Positions 43,356 through 52,082 of a stretch of 64,000 bases of DNA are shown here, one piece after another. The stretch is from Thermopolyspora sp044507605. GTDB taxonomy: Bacteria; Actinomycetota; Actinomycetes; Streptosporangiales; Streptosporangiaceae. The stretch spans positions 106,103 to 170,102 of the forward strand of contig JBIQJI010000003.1 in assembly GCA_044507605.1 (NCBI GenBank), read 5' to 3'. The position numbers and the translations under genes are program-made. The notes under the pieces were generated by a model. That model saw only the letters and a program-made list of their open reading frames with translations. It had not been told where the DNA came from and made no database searches. Position 1 is the first letter of the stretch, and each line of letters starts with the position of its first letter.

Positions 43356-43384
43356 ATGACAGCACTTAACCGGAAAAGTTGCAA
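43356..43384 (-). promoter_or_regulatory. predicted promoter of the importer operon
   Basis: -35 TTGCAA (43379-43384), 17-bp spacer, -10 TGTCAT (43356-43361). Transcription would start near 43348 and leave a leader of about 340 nt. Within 43006-43548, apart from this promoter, the stem-loop and the hairpin at 43443-43471, nothing else was recognised. Confidence 0.5.
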
Positions 43385-43442
43385 TGCCCCATCGTGCCGG
43401 GGATGGTGATGTTACTGAACCGTTTATTCGACACCGCGCCCT

Positions 43443-43471
43443 GCGTGGGCCGATGTCGAAGCGGCCCACGC
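43443..43471 (-). terminator. hairpin downstream of the second DEAD-box helicase
   Basis: GCGTGGGCCG and CGGCCCACGC, 10-bp perfect arms with a 9-nt loop, about 78 bp beyond the helicase stop. No T tract. It lies just upstream of the importer promoter, consistent with insulation of two units read in the same direction. Confidence 0.45.
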
Positions 43472-43548
43472 GAGCGTGCTGAAAATAGCGGACTGAACCG
43501 AGTAAGTATCTGCCGGTGGTTCAGCCCTGAGCGGCCCCGATGGGGTGA

Positions 43549-45003
43549 TCAGCGGGCGACGCGGCGGCCCGGGCGGCCCTCGGCGCGCGGCGCGCGGCGC
43601 TCGCCGTACGGCTGGCGGTCCTTACGGCCCTGGCGGCCCTGGCGGCCCTGATGGGCCCGGCGGCGGCCCCGCTGGGGCGCGGGCGCCTCGGCGGGCTCCC
43701 ACACCGGCACCGGCTCCCCGCTCGGCGGCTTGGCCCCGGCGACCTCCGACAGGCGCGGATGGCCCGGCGTGGCCCGGAGCCGGAACGGCTTGATGCCGGC
43801 GCGACGGGTCAGCGCCTCGGTGGAGCGGCGTTCGTTCGGCATGACGAGCGTCATGACGGTGCCGCGCTCGCCCGCCCGGGCCGTGCGGCCGCCGCGGTGC
43901 AGGTAGCTCTTGTGGTCCTGCGGCGGGTCGACGTGCAGCACCAGGCTGACGTCGTCGACGTGGATGCCCCTGGCCGCGACGTCGGTGCACACCAGGGTGC
44001 TGATGCCGCCGGACCGGAACGCCTCCAGGATGCGGGTGCGCTGCCCCTGCCGCTTGCCGCCGTGCAGCCCGCCCGCGCGCACGCCCACCCGGGCCAGCTG
44101 CTTGACCAGCCGGTCGACGCCGTGCTGGGTGCGGACGAACAGGATCGTGCGGCCGTCCCGGTTGGCGATCTCGGCGGTGACCGCGAACTTGTCGTCGCGG
44201 GAGACGTGCACGACGTGGTGCTCCATCGTGTCGACGGCGGAGGTGGCCGGGCCGAGCGAGTGGGTGACGGGGCCGGAGAGGAACCGCCCGACGAGCCTGT
44301 CGACGTCGCCGTCGAGAGTGGCCGAGAACAGCAGCCGCTGGCCATCGGCGGGGGTGCGCTCCAGCAGCGCGCTGACCACGGGGAAGAAGCCGAGGTCGCA
44401 CATGTGGTCGGCCTCGTCGAGCACGGTGACCCGCACGTCGCCGAGCGAGCACTCGCCCTGGCGGATCAGGTCGGTGAGACGGCCGGGGGTGGCCACGACG
44501 ATCTCGACGCCGCGGCGCAGCGCGTCGATCTGCCGGCCCATCGACATGCCGCCCACCACGGCCCGGAAGCGCAGGCACAGGCCCCGGCCGAGGGGTTCGA
44601 GCGCATCGGTGACCTGCAGCGCCAGCTCGCGCGTCGGCACCAGGATGACCGCGAGCGGCCTGCCGGGGGCGGCCCTGACGCCCGCGACCCTGGCCATCGC
44701 GGGCAGCCCGAACGCCAGGGTCTTGCCCGACCCGGTCTGCCCGCGCCCGAGCACGTCGCGCCCGGCCAGGATGTCGGGGATGGCGGCGCTCTGGATGGGG
44801 AACGCCGTGGTGATGCCCTGCCGGGCCAGCGCCGACACCAGCGGCTTCGGCAGCCCGAGCGAGGCGAACGGGGTGAGGGGTGCCGCGGAGCCCTCGACGT
44901 CGCCCCCGCCGCCGGCCCTGTCGTCCGGACCGGCGTCGTGCGGACCGGCGTCGCCGGGGACGGCGTGCGCCGGGGCGGTCTCGGACAGGACGGCGTCGAG
45001 CAT
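43549..45003 (-). CDS. DEAD-box RNA helicase, RhlE-like
   Basis: 484 aa. Q motif ITTAFPIQSAAIP, Walker A GRGQTGSGKT, PTRELALQ, VLDEADHMCDLGF, SAT and HRGGRTARAGERG. It ends in a low-complexity basic tail rich in Arg, Gln and Gly (GRQGRQGRKDRQPYGERR), a common RNA-binding end. The start is uncertain: ATG 45003 is preferred, GTG at 45009 or 45048 is possible. Upstream 45004-45310 is gene-free. Confidence 0.92.
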   Translation of the reverse strand: MLDAVLSETAPAHAVPGDAGPHDAGPDDRAGGGGDVEGSAAPLTPFASLGLPKPLVSALARQGITTAFPIQSAAIPDILAGRDVLGRGQTGSGKTLAFGLPAMARVAGVRAAPGRPLAVILVPTRELALQVTDALEPLGRGLCLRFRAVVGGMSMGRQIDALRRGVEIVVATPGRLTDLIRQGECSLGDVRVTVLDEADHMCDLGFFPVVSALLERTPADGQRLLFSATLDGDVDRLVGRFLSGPVTHSLGPATSAVDTMEHHVVHVSRDDKFAVTAEIANRDGRTILFVRTQHGVDRLVKQLARVGVRAGGLHGGKRQGQRTRILEAFRSGGISTLVCTDVAARGIHVDDVSLVLHVDPPQDHKSYLHRGGRTARAGERGTVMTLVMPNERRSTEALTRRAGIKPFRLRATPGHPRLSEVAGAKPPSGEPVPVWEPAEAPAPQRGRRRAHQGRQGRQGRKDRQPYGERRAPRAEGRPGRRVAR

Positions 45004-45100
45004 GGTCACGATGGTTCGTGCCTTTCGGTCGAAGACATGGCACGTCACTTGCCGATGAGGACGAGCCGGGAAGGCACGGCCACGCGCCGTGCCGAGAACA

Positions 45101-45123
45101 GGCGCCCGCGGGGAGCGGGCGCC
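45101..45123. other. GC-rich hairpin in the gap between sufT and the helicase
   Basis: GGCGCCCG and CGGGCGCC arms (45101-45108, 45116-45123) with a 7-nt loop, about 190 bp past the sufT stop and 98 bp before the helicase start. It can serve as suf terminator or as part of the helicase leader. Nothing else was recognised in the 307-bp gap. Confidence 0.4.
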
Positions 45124-45310
45124 CAGGGGTTCGCAGGCGGTCGCGCCGCCTGACGCGGGCCTCAGTCTACCCGCTCGGGATGTTCCGCGATCACGGAATC
45201 GGCACCGGCGCCGCCCCCTGAGTCAGGACCCGAGTCAGAGCCCGAGGCGACGCCTCGGCCGGGAGCCTGCTGGGGGCGGGCCGTGCCGCGAAGACGACGG
45301 ACGGTCGACG

Positions 45311-45709
45311 TCACACGTTGAAGCCGAGCATGCGCAGCTGCTCGCGCCCGTCGTCAGTAATCTTGTCAGGGCCCCACGGGGGCAGCCAGACCCAGTTGAT
45401 GCGGACGTCCGACACGAGCCCCTCGAGCGCCGCATGGGTCTGCTCCTCGATGACATCGGTCAGCGGGCACGCGGCACTCGTCAGCGTCATGTCGATCGTG
45501 GCGATCGGCGCCACGGGCTTGCCGCCGGCCGTGCCGTCGGGGTGCCCCTCCGGGGGGTCCAGGTTGACGCCGTAGACCAGCCCGAGGTCGACGACGTTGA
45601 CGCCGAGCTCGGGGTCGACGACGTCCTTCAGCGCCTCGATGACCTCCTCCAGCGCCACGTCGGCACCCGGGTCGGCGGCCTCAACTGGGGTCTCCACCGG
45701 CTTGCTCAT
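45311..45709 (-). CDS. sufT: SufT, metal-sulfur cluster assembly factor (DUF59/MIP18)
   Basis: 132 aa. The core VDPELGVNVVDLGLVYGV and TLTSAACPLTDVIEEQTHAAL, with the conserved Cys, belongs to the DUF59 family that helps transfer Fe-S clusters. Ends with the family motif LPPWGPDKITDDGREQLRMLGF. ATG overlaps the sufU stop by 4 nt and has GAGGAG upstream. Last gene of the suf operon. Confidence 0.93.
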   Translation of the reverse strand: MSKPVETPVEAADPGADVALEEVIEALKDVVDPELGVNVVDLGLVYGVNLDPPEGHPDGTAGGKPVAPIATIDMTLTSAACPLTDVIEEQTHAALEGLVSDVRINWVWLPPWGPDKITDDGREQLRMLGFNV

Positions 45710-46152
45710 CTGCTCCTCACCACCGCGTCCTTGTAGGCCATCCAGGCGAGCAACGCGCACTTCACCCTGGCCGGAAACTTCGCCACGCCGGCGAACGCCA
45801 CGGCGTCGCCCAGCACGGCCTCATCGGCCTCCACCTGGCCCCTGCCCTGCATGAGCCGGGTGAACTCCTCGACGACCGCCATGGCATCGTCGACGGTCGA
45901 CCCGGCCGTCAGCTCGTGCAGCACCGAGGCGGCGGCCTGGCTGATCGAACAGCCCTGGCCCTCGTAGGAGACGTCCTCGACGTACGCCACGCCCTCGCCG
46001 TCGCTCTTCAGCTTCACCCGAAGCGTGATCTCGTCACCGCAGGTCGGGTTGACGTGATGGACCTCGGCGTCGTACGGCTCGCGCAGCCCCCTGCCCTGAG
46101 GATGTTTGTAGTGTTCCAGGATCAGTTCCTGGTACAGCGACTCGGCGATCAT
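45706..46152 (-). CDS. sufU: SufU, zinc-dependent sulfur transfer protein
   Basis: 148 aa, IscU-fold. The ligand cysteines lie in VNPTCGDEITL, GQGCSISQAAAS and FPARVKCALLAW, and the SufU-specific insertion is present between the second and third. It accepts persulfide sulfur from SufS. One base separates its ATG from the sufS stop. Confidence 0.94.
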   Translation of the reverse strand: MIAESLYQELILEHYKHPQGRGLREPYDAEVHHVNPTCGDEITLRVKLKSDGEGVAYVEDVSYEGQGCSISQAAASVLHELTAGSTVDDAMAVVEEFTRLMQGRGQVEADEAVLGDAVAFAGVAKFPARVKCALLAWMAYKDAVVRSR

Positions 46153-46153
46153 G

Positions 46154-47413
46154 CTAGGCGAACACCTTCCGCACGTGATGGAGGCCGCGGACCAGCGCGT
46201 CGATCTCGTCCGTGGTGTTGTACAGATACAACGACACCCGCGTGGTCGCGGGTATTCCGAATCGCAGGTGCAGCGGCCGGGCACAGTGATGGCCGACACG
46301 CACCGCGATGCCGAACTCGTCGTCGAGGATCTGCCCCACGTCGTGCGGATGTATGCCGTCGAGGGTGAACGACACGGTGCCGCCACGTGATTCGAGGTCG
46401 CGGGGGCCGATGATGCGCAGCCCCGGCACGTCCGCCAGGGCGTCGAGGGTGTGGCGGACCAGCCCCGCCTCGTGCTCGTGCACCGCCGCGAGCCCCACCG
46501 ACGTCAGGTAGTCGACGGCGGCGCCGAGCCCGACCGCCTCGACGATCGGCGGCGTGCCGGCCTCGAACTTGTGCGGCGCCGGGGCGTAGGTCGAGTGGTC
46601 CATCCAGACCGCCTCGATCATCTCGCCGCCGCCGAGGAACGGCGGCATCGCGTCGAGCAGCTCGCCGCGCCCCCACAGCACTCCGATGCCGGACGGGCCG
46701 GTCATCTTGTGCCCGGTGAAGGCGATGAAGTCGACGCCGAGCGCGGTCACGTCGACCGGCATGTGCGGCACCGACTGGGAGCAGTCGAGCATCATCAGCG
46801 CGCCGACCTCGCGCGCCCTGGCCAGCACCCGCTCGACGGGGTTGATGGTGGACAGCACGTTGGACTGGTGCACGATCGAGACGATCTTGGTGCGCTCGGT
46901 CACCAGCTCGGCCAGCCCCGACAGGTCCAGCCGGCCCTCGTCGGTGACGGGGAACCAGCGCAGCGTCACGCCGGTGCGCTGGGCGAGCAGCTGCCACGGC
47001 ACGATGTTGGAGTGGTGCTCCATCTCCGAGATGACGATCTCGTCGCCGGGGCCCACCCGGAACCGCTCGTCGGAGCAGGCGGGATTGCCGAAGGCGTACG
47101 CCACGAGGTTGAGCGCCTCGGAGGCGTTCTTGGTGAACACCACCTCGTCCCGGCTCGGCGCGCCGATGAACGCCGCCACCTTGTCGCGGGCGTTCTCGTA
47201 CGCCTCGGTCGACTCGCTGCCCAGCACGTGCAGCGCCCGGCCCACGTTGCTGTAGTGCCAGGACAGATGGTCGCGCATGGTCTCGATGACCTGGGTGGGT
47301 TTCTGGGAGGAGTTGCCCGAGTCCAGGTAGATCAGCGGGCGGCCGCCCGGAAGCTCGCGGGACAGGATCGGGAAGTCCTTCCTGATCCTGTCCACGTCGA
47401 AGCCAGTCGTCAT
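46154..47413 (-). CDS. sufS: cysteine desulfurase
   Basis: 419 aa PLP enzyme producing persulfide from cysteine. The PLP lysine is in FIAFTGHKMTGPSGIG and the catalytic Cys in VRVGHHCARPLH. N-terminus IRKDFPILSRELPGGRPLIYLDSGNSSQKP is typical of group II desulfurases. ATG with GGA upstream; 31 bp after sufC. Confidence 0.96.
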   Translation of the reverse strand: MTTGFDVDRIRKDFPILSRELPGGRPLIYLDSGNSSQKPTQVIETMRDHLSWHYSNVGRALHVLGSESTEAYENARDKVAAFIGAPSRDEVVFTKNASEALNLVAYAFGNPACSDERFRVGPGDEIVISEMEHHSNIVPWQLLAQRTGVTLRWFPVTDEGRLDLSGLAELVTERTKIVSIVHQSNVLSTINPVERVLARAREVGALMMLDCSQSVPHMPVDVTALGVDFIAFTGHKMTGPSGIGVLWGRGELLDAMPPFLGGGEMIEAVWMDHSTYAPAPHKFEAGTPPIVEAVGLGAAVDYLTSVGLAAVHEHEAGLVRHTLDALADVPGLRIIGPRDLESRGGTVSFTLDGIHPHDVGQILDDEFGIAVRVGHHCARPLHLRFGIPATTRVSLYLYNTTDEIDALVRGLHHVRKVFA

Positions 47414-47444
47414 GGGTTCCTCACGGTCGTTCGGCGGCGACGGC

Positions 47445-48194
47445 TCACGCCGTGGCCTTGGCGGTGTAACGCTCGTAGCCTTCGTCCTCGAGCCGGTCGG
47501 CGAGCTCGGGACCGCCCTCCTCGACGATGCGGCCGCCCGCGAACACGTGCACGAAGTCGGGGCGCACGTAGCGCAGGATGCGGGTGTAGTGGGTGATCAG
47601 CAGCACGCCGGTGTCGCCGGAGGCCCGGAACCGGTTGATGCCCTCCGACACCACCCGCAGCGCGTCGACGTCGAGGCCGGAGTCGGTCTCGTCGAGCACC
47701 GCGATCTTCGGCTTGAGCATCTCGAGCTGGAGGATCTCGTGCCGCTTCTTCTCACCGCCGGAGAACCCCTCGTTGAGGTTGCGGTTGGCGAACGCGGAGT
47801 CGATGGCCAGGGCCTGCATGCCGCTCGACAGCTCCTTGGCGAACTGGCGCAGCTTGGGCGCCTCGCCGCGCACGGCGGTCACCGCCGAGCGCAGGAAGTT
47901 CGACACGCTGACGCCGGGCACCTCGACGGGGTACTGCATCGCGAGGAACAGCCCGGCCCGGGCGCGCTCGTCGACGGTCATGTCCAGCAGGTTTTCGCCG
48001 TCGAACCGCACCTCGCCACCGGTGATGGTGTACTTGGGGTGGCCGGCGAGGGCGTAGGCGAGGGTCGACTTGCCCGAGCCGTTCGGGCCCATGATGGCGT
48101 GCGTCTCGCCCGACGACACGGTCAGGTCGACGCCGTTCAGGATCTGCTTGTCCTCGACGGCGACACGCAGATCACGGATCTCAAGGGTGGACAC
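47445..48194 (-). CDS. sufC: SufC ATPase of the Fe-S scaffold
   Basis: 249 aa. Walker A GPNGSGKST, the SufC-type FSGGEKKR signature, Walker B IAVLDETDSGLD. GTG start overlapping the Rieske protein stop by one base. Confidence 0.95.
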   Translation of the reverse strand: MSTLEIRDLRVAVEDKQILNGVDLTVSSGETHAIMGPNGSGKSTLAYALAGHPKYTITGGEVRFDGENLLDMTVDERARAGLFLAMQYPVEVPGVSVSNFLRSAVTAVRGEAPKLRQFAKELSSGMQALAIDSAFANRNLNEGFSGGEKKRHEILQLEMLKPKIAVLDETDSGLDVDALRVVSEGINRFRASGDTGVLLITHYTRILRYVRPDFVHVFAGGRIVEEGGPELADRLEDEGYERYTAKATA

Positions 48195-48523
48195 TAGGAC
48201 TCTCCATCATTGGCTATGTCGAGCGAGACCAGGACGTCATCGCCGTCGATCTTCACTGGGTAGACCGGCACCGGCTTGGTCGCCGGCGGGCCGGTGGGCT
48301 TGCCGCTGCGGATGTCGAAACACGAACCGTGCAGCCAGCACTCGAGAGTGCCGTCGTAGACGTCGCCCTCGCTGAGGCGCACCTCGGCGTGCGAGCACAC
48401 GTCGTACAGGGCGTGGACCTGATCGCCCTCGCGCACCAGCACCACCGGGGTGTCGCCGATCTCGACGCCGAGCGCCCCCTCGTCGGGGATGTCGGCGACC
48501 TTGCAGACTTTCTCGAAGCTCAC
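48194..48523 (-). CDS. Rieske-type ferredoxin of the suf operon
   Basis: 109 aa non-heme [2Fe-2S] ferredoxin. Ligands CSH and CWLH appear in DVCSHAEVRLSEGDVYDGTLECWLHGSCFD. Its place between sufD and sufC is conserved in actinobacteria; it probably supplies electrons or serves as cluster carrier. GTG start overlaps the sufD stop by 4 nt. Confidence 0.92.
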   Translation of the reverse strand: MSFEKVCKVADIPDEGALGVEIGDTPVVLVREGDQVHALYDVCSHAEVRLSEGDVYDGTLECWLHGSCFDIRSGKPTGPPATKPVPVYPVKIDGDDVLVSLDIANDGES

Positions 48524-49644
48524 TTCGCCAGCTCCGCTTCCACCGTCGTGAGCACCCGGTCGCGGACCTCCGGCACGATGATCCGCTCGATCAGCTCGGC
48601 GAAGAAGCCCTGCACGGCGAGGCGGCGCGCCTCGTCGTAGGGCAGCCCGCGCGACTGAAGGTAGAAGATGTGCTCGTCGTCGAGCCGCCCGGACGCCGAG
48701 GCGTGCCCGGCGCCGGCGACCTCGCCGGTGAGGATCTCCAGGTTCGGCACCGAGTCGACCCGCGTCCCGTCGGTGAGGACGAGGTTGCGGTTCAGCTCGT
48801 AGGTGTCGGTGCCCTCCGCCTCCGCGCGGATGATCACGTCGCCGATCCAGACGGCGTGCGCGTCCTGGTCCTGCAGGGCGCCGCGGTAGTCGACGCGGCT
48901 GCGGCAGTGCGGGACGGCGTGGTCGACGAGAAGGCGGTGCTCCAGGTGCTGGCCGCCGTCGACGAAGTACACCCCGTACAGCTCGGCGTCGCCGCCGGGC
49001 GCGGCGTAGGCGACGGACGGCGAGATCCGCACGACGTCGCCGCCGAGCGAGATGTTGTGCGAGACGAACCGGGCGTCGCGGCCGAGCCGGGCGTGCTGGT
49101 GGGCGACGTGGACGGCGTCGTCCGCCCAGTCCTGCAGGCTGATCACCGAGAGGCGGGCGCCGTCGCCGACGACGAACTCGACGTTCTCGGCGTAGGTCGC
49201 CGAGCCGCGGTGCGTGAACACGACGGTGGCCTCGGCGAACGGCTCCACCACGACGGTGGTGTGGCCGTAGGCCGCGGCCGAGGCGTCCTCGCCGCGCCGC
49301 CGCAGGACGGTCGGCGCCGAGGCGACGGCCTCCTTCGGGACGGTCACGACGGTCGCGTCGGTGAAGGAGTTCCACGCCTGCGCGCTGACCCGGTCGGCGG
49401 GGACGTAGGCCCTGCCGAGGCGCGGGTCGTCGCGCCCGACGGTCTCGACGGCGGCCTCGGGCGCCGCCTCGACCTCCAGCAGCACCTTGCCGCCCTCCTG
49501 CGCGGTGCCCTTGTGCAGGCCGCGGAGGCGGCGCAGCGGGGTGAACCGCCACTCCTCCTCGCGGCCCGTCGGGACCTCGAAGTCGGCGACGTCGTAGGAC
49601 GCCTTCTCGTGCAGCGTCGAGAGAGGCTTGGTGTCGAGCCCCAT
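48520..49644 (-). CDS. sufD: SufD, Fe-S scaffold subunit
   Basis: 374 aa. N-terminal REEEWRFTPL motif and the right-handed beta-helix core with VDHAVPHCRSRVDYRGALQDQ, then the helical C-terminus with LQSRGLPYDEARRLAVQGFFAEL. Forms SufBC2D. The ATG overlaps the sufB stop (TGATG). Confidence 0.95.
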   Translation of the reverse strand: MGLDTKPLSTLHEKASYDVADFEVPTGREEEWRFTPLRRLRGLHKGTAQEGGKVLLEVEAAPEAAVETVGRDDPRLGRAYVPADRVSAQAWNSFTDATVVTVPKEAVASAPTVLRRRGEDASAAAYGHTTVVVEPFAEATVVFTHRGSATYAENVEFVVGDGARLSVISLQDWADDAVHVAHQHARLGRDARFVSHNISLGGDVVRISPSVAYAAPGGDAELYGVYFVDGGQHLEHRLLVDHAVPHCRSRVDYRGALQDQDAHAVWIGDVIIRAEAEGTDTYELNRNLVLTDGTRVDSVPNLEILTGEVAGAGHASASGRLDDEHIFYLQSRGLPYDEARRLAVQGFFAELIERIIVPEVRDRVLTTVEAELAK

Positions 49645-51056
49645 CAGCCGACGGCTCCTTCCATCTGCAGCTCGATGAGCCGGTTCAGCTCGAGGGCGTA
49701 CTCCATCGGCAGCTCGCGCGCGATGGGCTCGACGAACCCGCGCACGATCATGGCCATCGCCTCGTCCTCGGTGAGGCCGCGGCTCATCAGGTAGAACAGC
49801 TGCTGCTCCGACACCTTGGAGACGGTCGCCTCGTGGCCCATCTCGACGTCGTCCTCGCGGACGTCGACGTAGGGGTAGGTGTCGGAACGGCTGATCTGGT
49901 CGACGAGCAGCGCGTCGCACTTGACCGTGGACTTGCTGTGCTCGGCGCCCTCCTGGATCTGCACCAGCCCGCGGTAGGACGTGCGGCCGCCGCCGCGGGC
50001 CACCGACTTGGAGATGATGCTGGACGAGGTGTTGGGCGCGGCGTGCACCATCTTGGCGCCGGCGTCCTGGTGCTGGTCCTCGCCCGCGAACGCGATCGAC
50101 AGGGTCTCGCCCTTGGCGTGCTCGCCGAGCAGGTAGACGGCCGGGTACTTCATGGTGACCTTGGAGCCGATGTTGCCGTCGACCCACTCCATGGTGGCGC
50201 CCTCGTAGGCGACGGCGCGCTTGGTGACCAGGTTGTAGACGTTGTTGGACCAGTTCTGGATCGTGGTGTAGCGGCAGCGCGCGTTCTTCTTCACGATGAT
50301 CTCCACGACCGCGCTGTGCAGCGAGTCGGAGGTGTAGATCGGCGCGGTGCAGCCCTCGACGTAGTGGACGTAGGAGCCCTCGTCGACGATGATCAGGGTC
50401 CGCTCGAACTGCCCCATGTTCTCGGTGTTGATGCGGAAGTACGCCTGCAGCGGGATCTCCACGTGCACGTTCGGCGGCACGTAGATGAACGACCCGCCCG
50501 ACCACACGGCGCTGTTGAGCGAGGCGAACTTGTTGTCGCCGACCGGGATCACCGACCCGAAGTACTCCTTGAAGATCTCCGGGTGCTCCTTGAGGCCGGT
50601 GTCGGTGTCGAGGAAGATGACGCCCTTCTCCTCGAGGTCCGCGCGGATCTTGTGGTAGACGACCTCCGATTCGTACTGGGCCGCGACGCCCGCGATCAGA
50701 CGCTGCTTCTCGGCCTCGGGGATGCCGAGCCTGTCGTAGGTGTTCTTGATGTCGGCGGGCAGTTCGTCCCAGCTCGTCGCCTGCTTCTCGGTGGAGCGGA
50801 CGAAGTACTTGATGTTGTCGAAGTCGATGCCGCTGAGGTCGGAGCCCCAGGTCGGCAGCGGCTTCTTGGTGTACAGCCGCAGCGCCTTCAGACGCAGGTT
50901 GAGCATCCACTCCGGCTCGCCCTTGAGCGCGGAGATGTTGCGAACGACTTCTTCGGACAGCCCGCGGCGAGCCGCGGCGCCGGCCGTGTCAGGGTCGGCC
51001 CAGCCGAACTTGTATTTCCCGAGGCCTTCCAGCTCCGGACGCTCGGTGACAGTCAC
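49644..51056 (-). CDS. sufB: SufB, Fe-S scaffold subunit
   Basis: 470 aa. It shows the GGSFIYVPPNVHVEIPLQAYFRIN and VHYVEGCTAP blocks, the core Cys region (NARCRYTTIQNWSNNVYNLVTKRA), and the end LMSRGLTEDEAMAMIVRGFVEPI. No intein is inserted, unlike SufB of M. tuberculosis. The start overlaps the sufR stop by 4 nt. Confidence 0.95.
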   Translation of the reverse strand: MTVTERPELEGLGKYKFGWADPDTAGAAARRGLSEEVVRNISALKGEPEWMLNLRLKALRLYTKKPLPTWGSDLSGIDFDNIKYFVRSTEKQATSWDELPADIKNTYDRLGIPEAEKQRLIAGVAAQYESEVVYHKIRADLEEKGVIFLDTDTGLKEHPEIFKEYFGSVIPVGDNKFASLNSAVWSGGSFIYVPPNVHVEIPLQAYFRINTENMGQFERTLIIVDEGSYVHYVEGCTAPIYTSDSLHSAVVEIIVKKNARCRYTTIQNWSNNVYNLVTKRAVAYEGATMEWVDGNIGSKVTMKYPAVYLLGEHAKGETLSIAFAGEDQHQDAGAKMVHAAPNTSSSIISKSVARGGGRTSYRGLVQIQEGAEHSKSTVKCDALLVDQISRSDTYPYVDVREDDVEMGHEATVSKVSEQQLFYLMSRGLTEDEAMAMIVRGFVEPIARELPMEYALELNRLIELQMEGAVG

Positions 51057-51820
51057 CTTGCGGTCTCCTTGCTCGTCTGTGTGGACATATCGAGGTCCGG
51101 GGTCGCCCCCGGTCGGTCATCGGATCGGCCCGCCGGGGCCTGGCGGGCGGCCAGGGCGCTGGGGCTGATGTGCGTGGTGCACACCCCGTCTCCGTGGGCG
51201 ATCGTGGCCAGCCGCTGCACGGGTGCGCCGAGCAGGCGGGCGAACGCCTCGGTCTCGGCCTCGCACAGCTGCGGGAACTCGGCGGCGACGTGCGCCACCG
51301 GGCAGTGGTGCTGGCACAGCTGCTCACCGCCCGACTTGGCCCGGCCGACGGTCGCGACGTAGCCGTCGGCCGACAGCGCCTCCGCCAGGATGCGCACGCG
51401 CTGGTCGGCCGGCACGTCGCGCAGCCCGGGCCCGAGCCGCTCGACGAGCGCGGCCATCTGCGACCGGGCGAACGCCGCGACCGCGTCGCCGCCCATGCGG
51501 TCGGCGAGGAAACGCAGCGCGCTGCCCGCCAGGTCGTCGTAGGCGTGCTCGAACGCGCTGCGCCCGGCATCGGTGATCGCGAAGAGCTTGGCCGGCCTGC
51601 CGCGGCCCCGCTGCCCCTTGACGCGCGCCGCGCGAGGCTCGATCAGCCCGTCGGCGAGCAGCGCGTCGAGGTGACGGCGCACGGCGGCCGGTGTGAGCCC
51701 CAGCCGCTCGCCGAGCGCCGCGGCCGCGATCGGCCCGTGCTCCAGGATGAGCCGCGCCACCCTGGCCCGGGTGCCCCGCTCGCTGCCACCCGCGGACACG
51801 CCTTTGGACGGCGCCGTCAT
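51053..51820 (-). CDS. sufR: SufR, Fe-S-sensing repressor of the suf operon
   Basis: 255 aa. Winged helix-turn-helix at the N-terminus (RVARLILEHGPIAAAALGERLGLTPAAVRRHLDALLADGLI) and a C-terminal region with four Cys (CQHHCPVAHVAAEFPQLC and GVCTTH) that would hold the [4Fe-4S] cluster. Holo-SufR represses the operon in mycobacteria and streptomycetes. The start is uncertain: ATG 51820, or ATG 51865 just 5 bp from the operator. Leads the suf operon by 4-nt overlap with sufB. Confidence 0.92.
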   Translation of the reverse strand: MTAPSKGVSAGGSERGTRARVARLILEHGPIAAAALGERLGLTPAAVRRHLDALLADGLIEPRAARVKGQRGRGRPAKLFAITDAGRSAFEHAYDDLAGSALRFLADRMGGDAVAAFARSQMAALVERLGPGLRDVPADQRVRILAEALSADGYVATVGRAKSGGEQLCQHHCPVAHVAAEFPQLCEAETEAFARLLGAPVQRLATIAHGDGVCTTHISPSALAARQAPAGRSDDRPGATPDLDMSTQTSKETAR

Positions 51821-51870
51821 GGCGCCGCCAGAGACATGCCCGGTGGCATGTGGGTTCCCGGCCATGTTTT

Positions 51871-51885
51871 TCACAACATCAGTGT
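51871..51885 (-). promoter_or_regulatory. SufR-type operator
   Basis: Read on the minus strand, ACACT-N5-TGTGA, the inverted-repeat form reported for the mycobacterial SufR site. It lies 50 bp before the chosen sufR start and so is well placed for autorepression of the whole operon. Confidence 0.7.
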
Positions 51886-51946
51886 GCCCTAATTCCTTCC
51901 CGCTACGACAGCCGGGGAGCGAGATATCCCGAATGTCCTTCATCAC

Positions 51947-51965
51947 GCAGGCAAGCCTTGCCTAA
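51947..51965 (-). promoter_or_regulatory. IdeR/DmdR1-like iron box
   Basis: TTAGGCAAGGCTTGCCTGC matches 15 of 19 positions of the consensus TWAGGTWAGSCTWACCTWA, with a perfect 15-bp inner palindrome (AGGCAAG-N-CTTGCCT). It lies about 126 bp upstream of sufR and 118 bp upstream of the divergent ABC ATPase. Confidence 0.5.
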
Positions 51966-52069
51966 CCCGCGCGGTCGCCCGAACCACCCGTCAGCGGACA
52001 TCTCACCCGGCTATGACACGGCACGGCCCGCATGGGCGATGCGAAGGCGGAAGCGGCGCCCGCACTCCC

Positions 52070-52075
52070 TAGACT
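52070..52075 (+). promoter_or_regulatory. leaderless-type -10 element of the ABC-2 exporter
   Basis: TAGACT, 7 nt (CGTTGCC) before ATG 52083, which has no SD. Confidence 0.6.
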
Positions 52076-52082
52076 CGTTGCC

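Noticed and set aside
43005..43365. Extended N-terminus of the importer binding protein
   Set aside because: The frame is open, but it would place about 120 Pro/Arg-rich residues before a clear lipoprotein signal peptide, which must be near the N-terminus.
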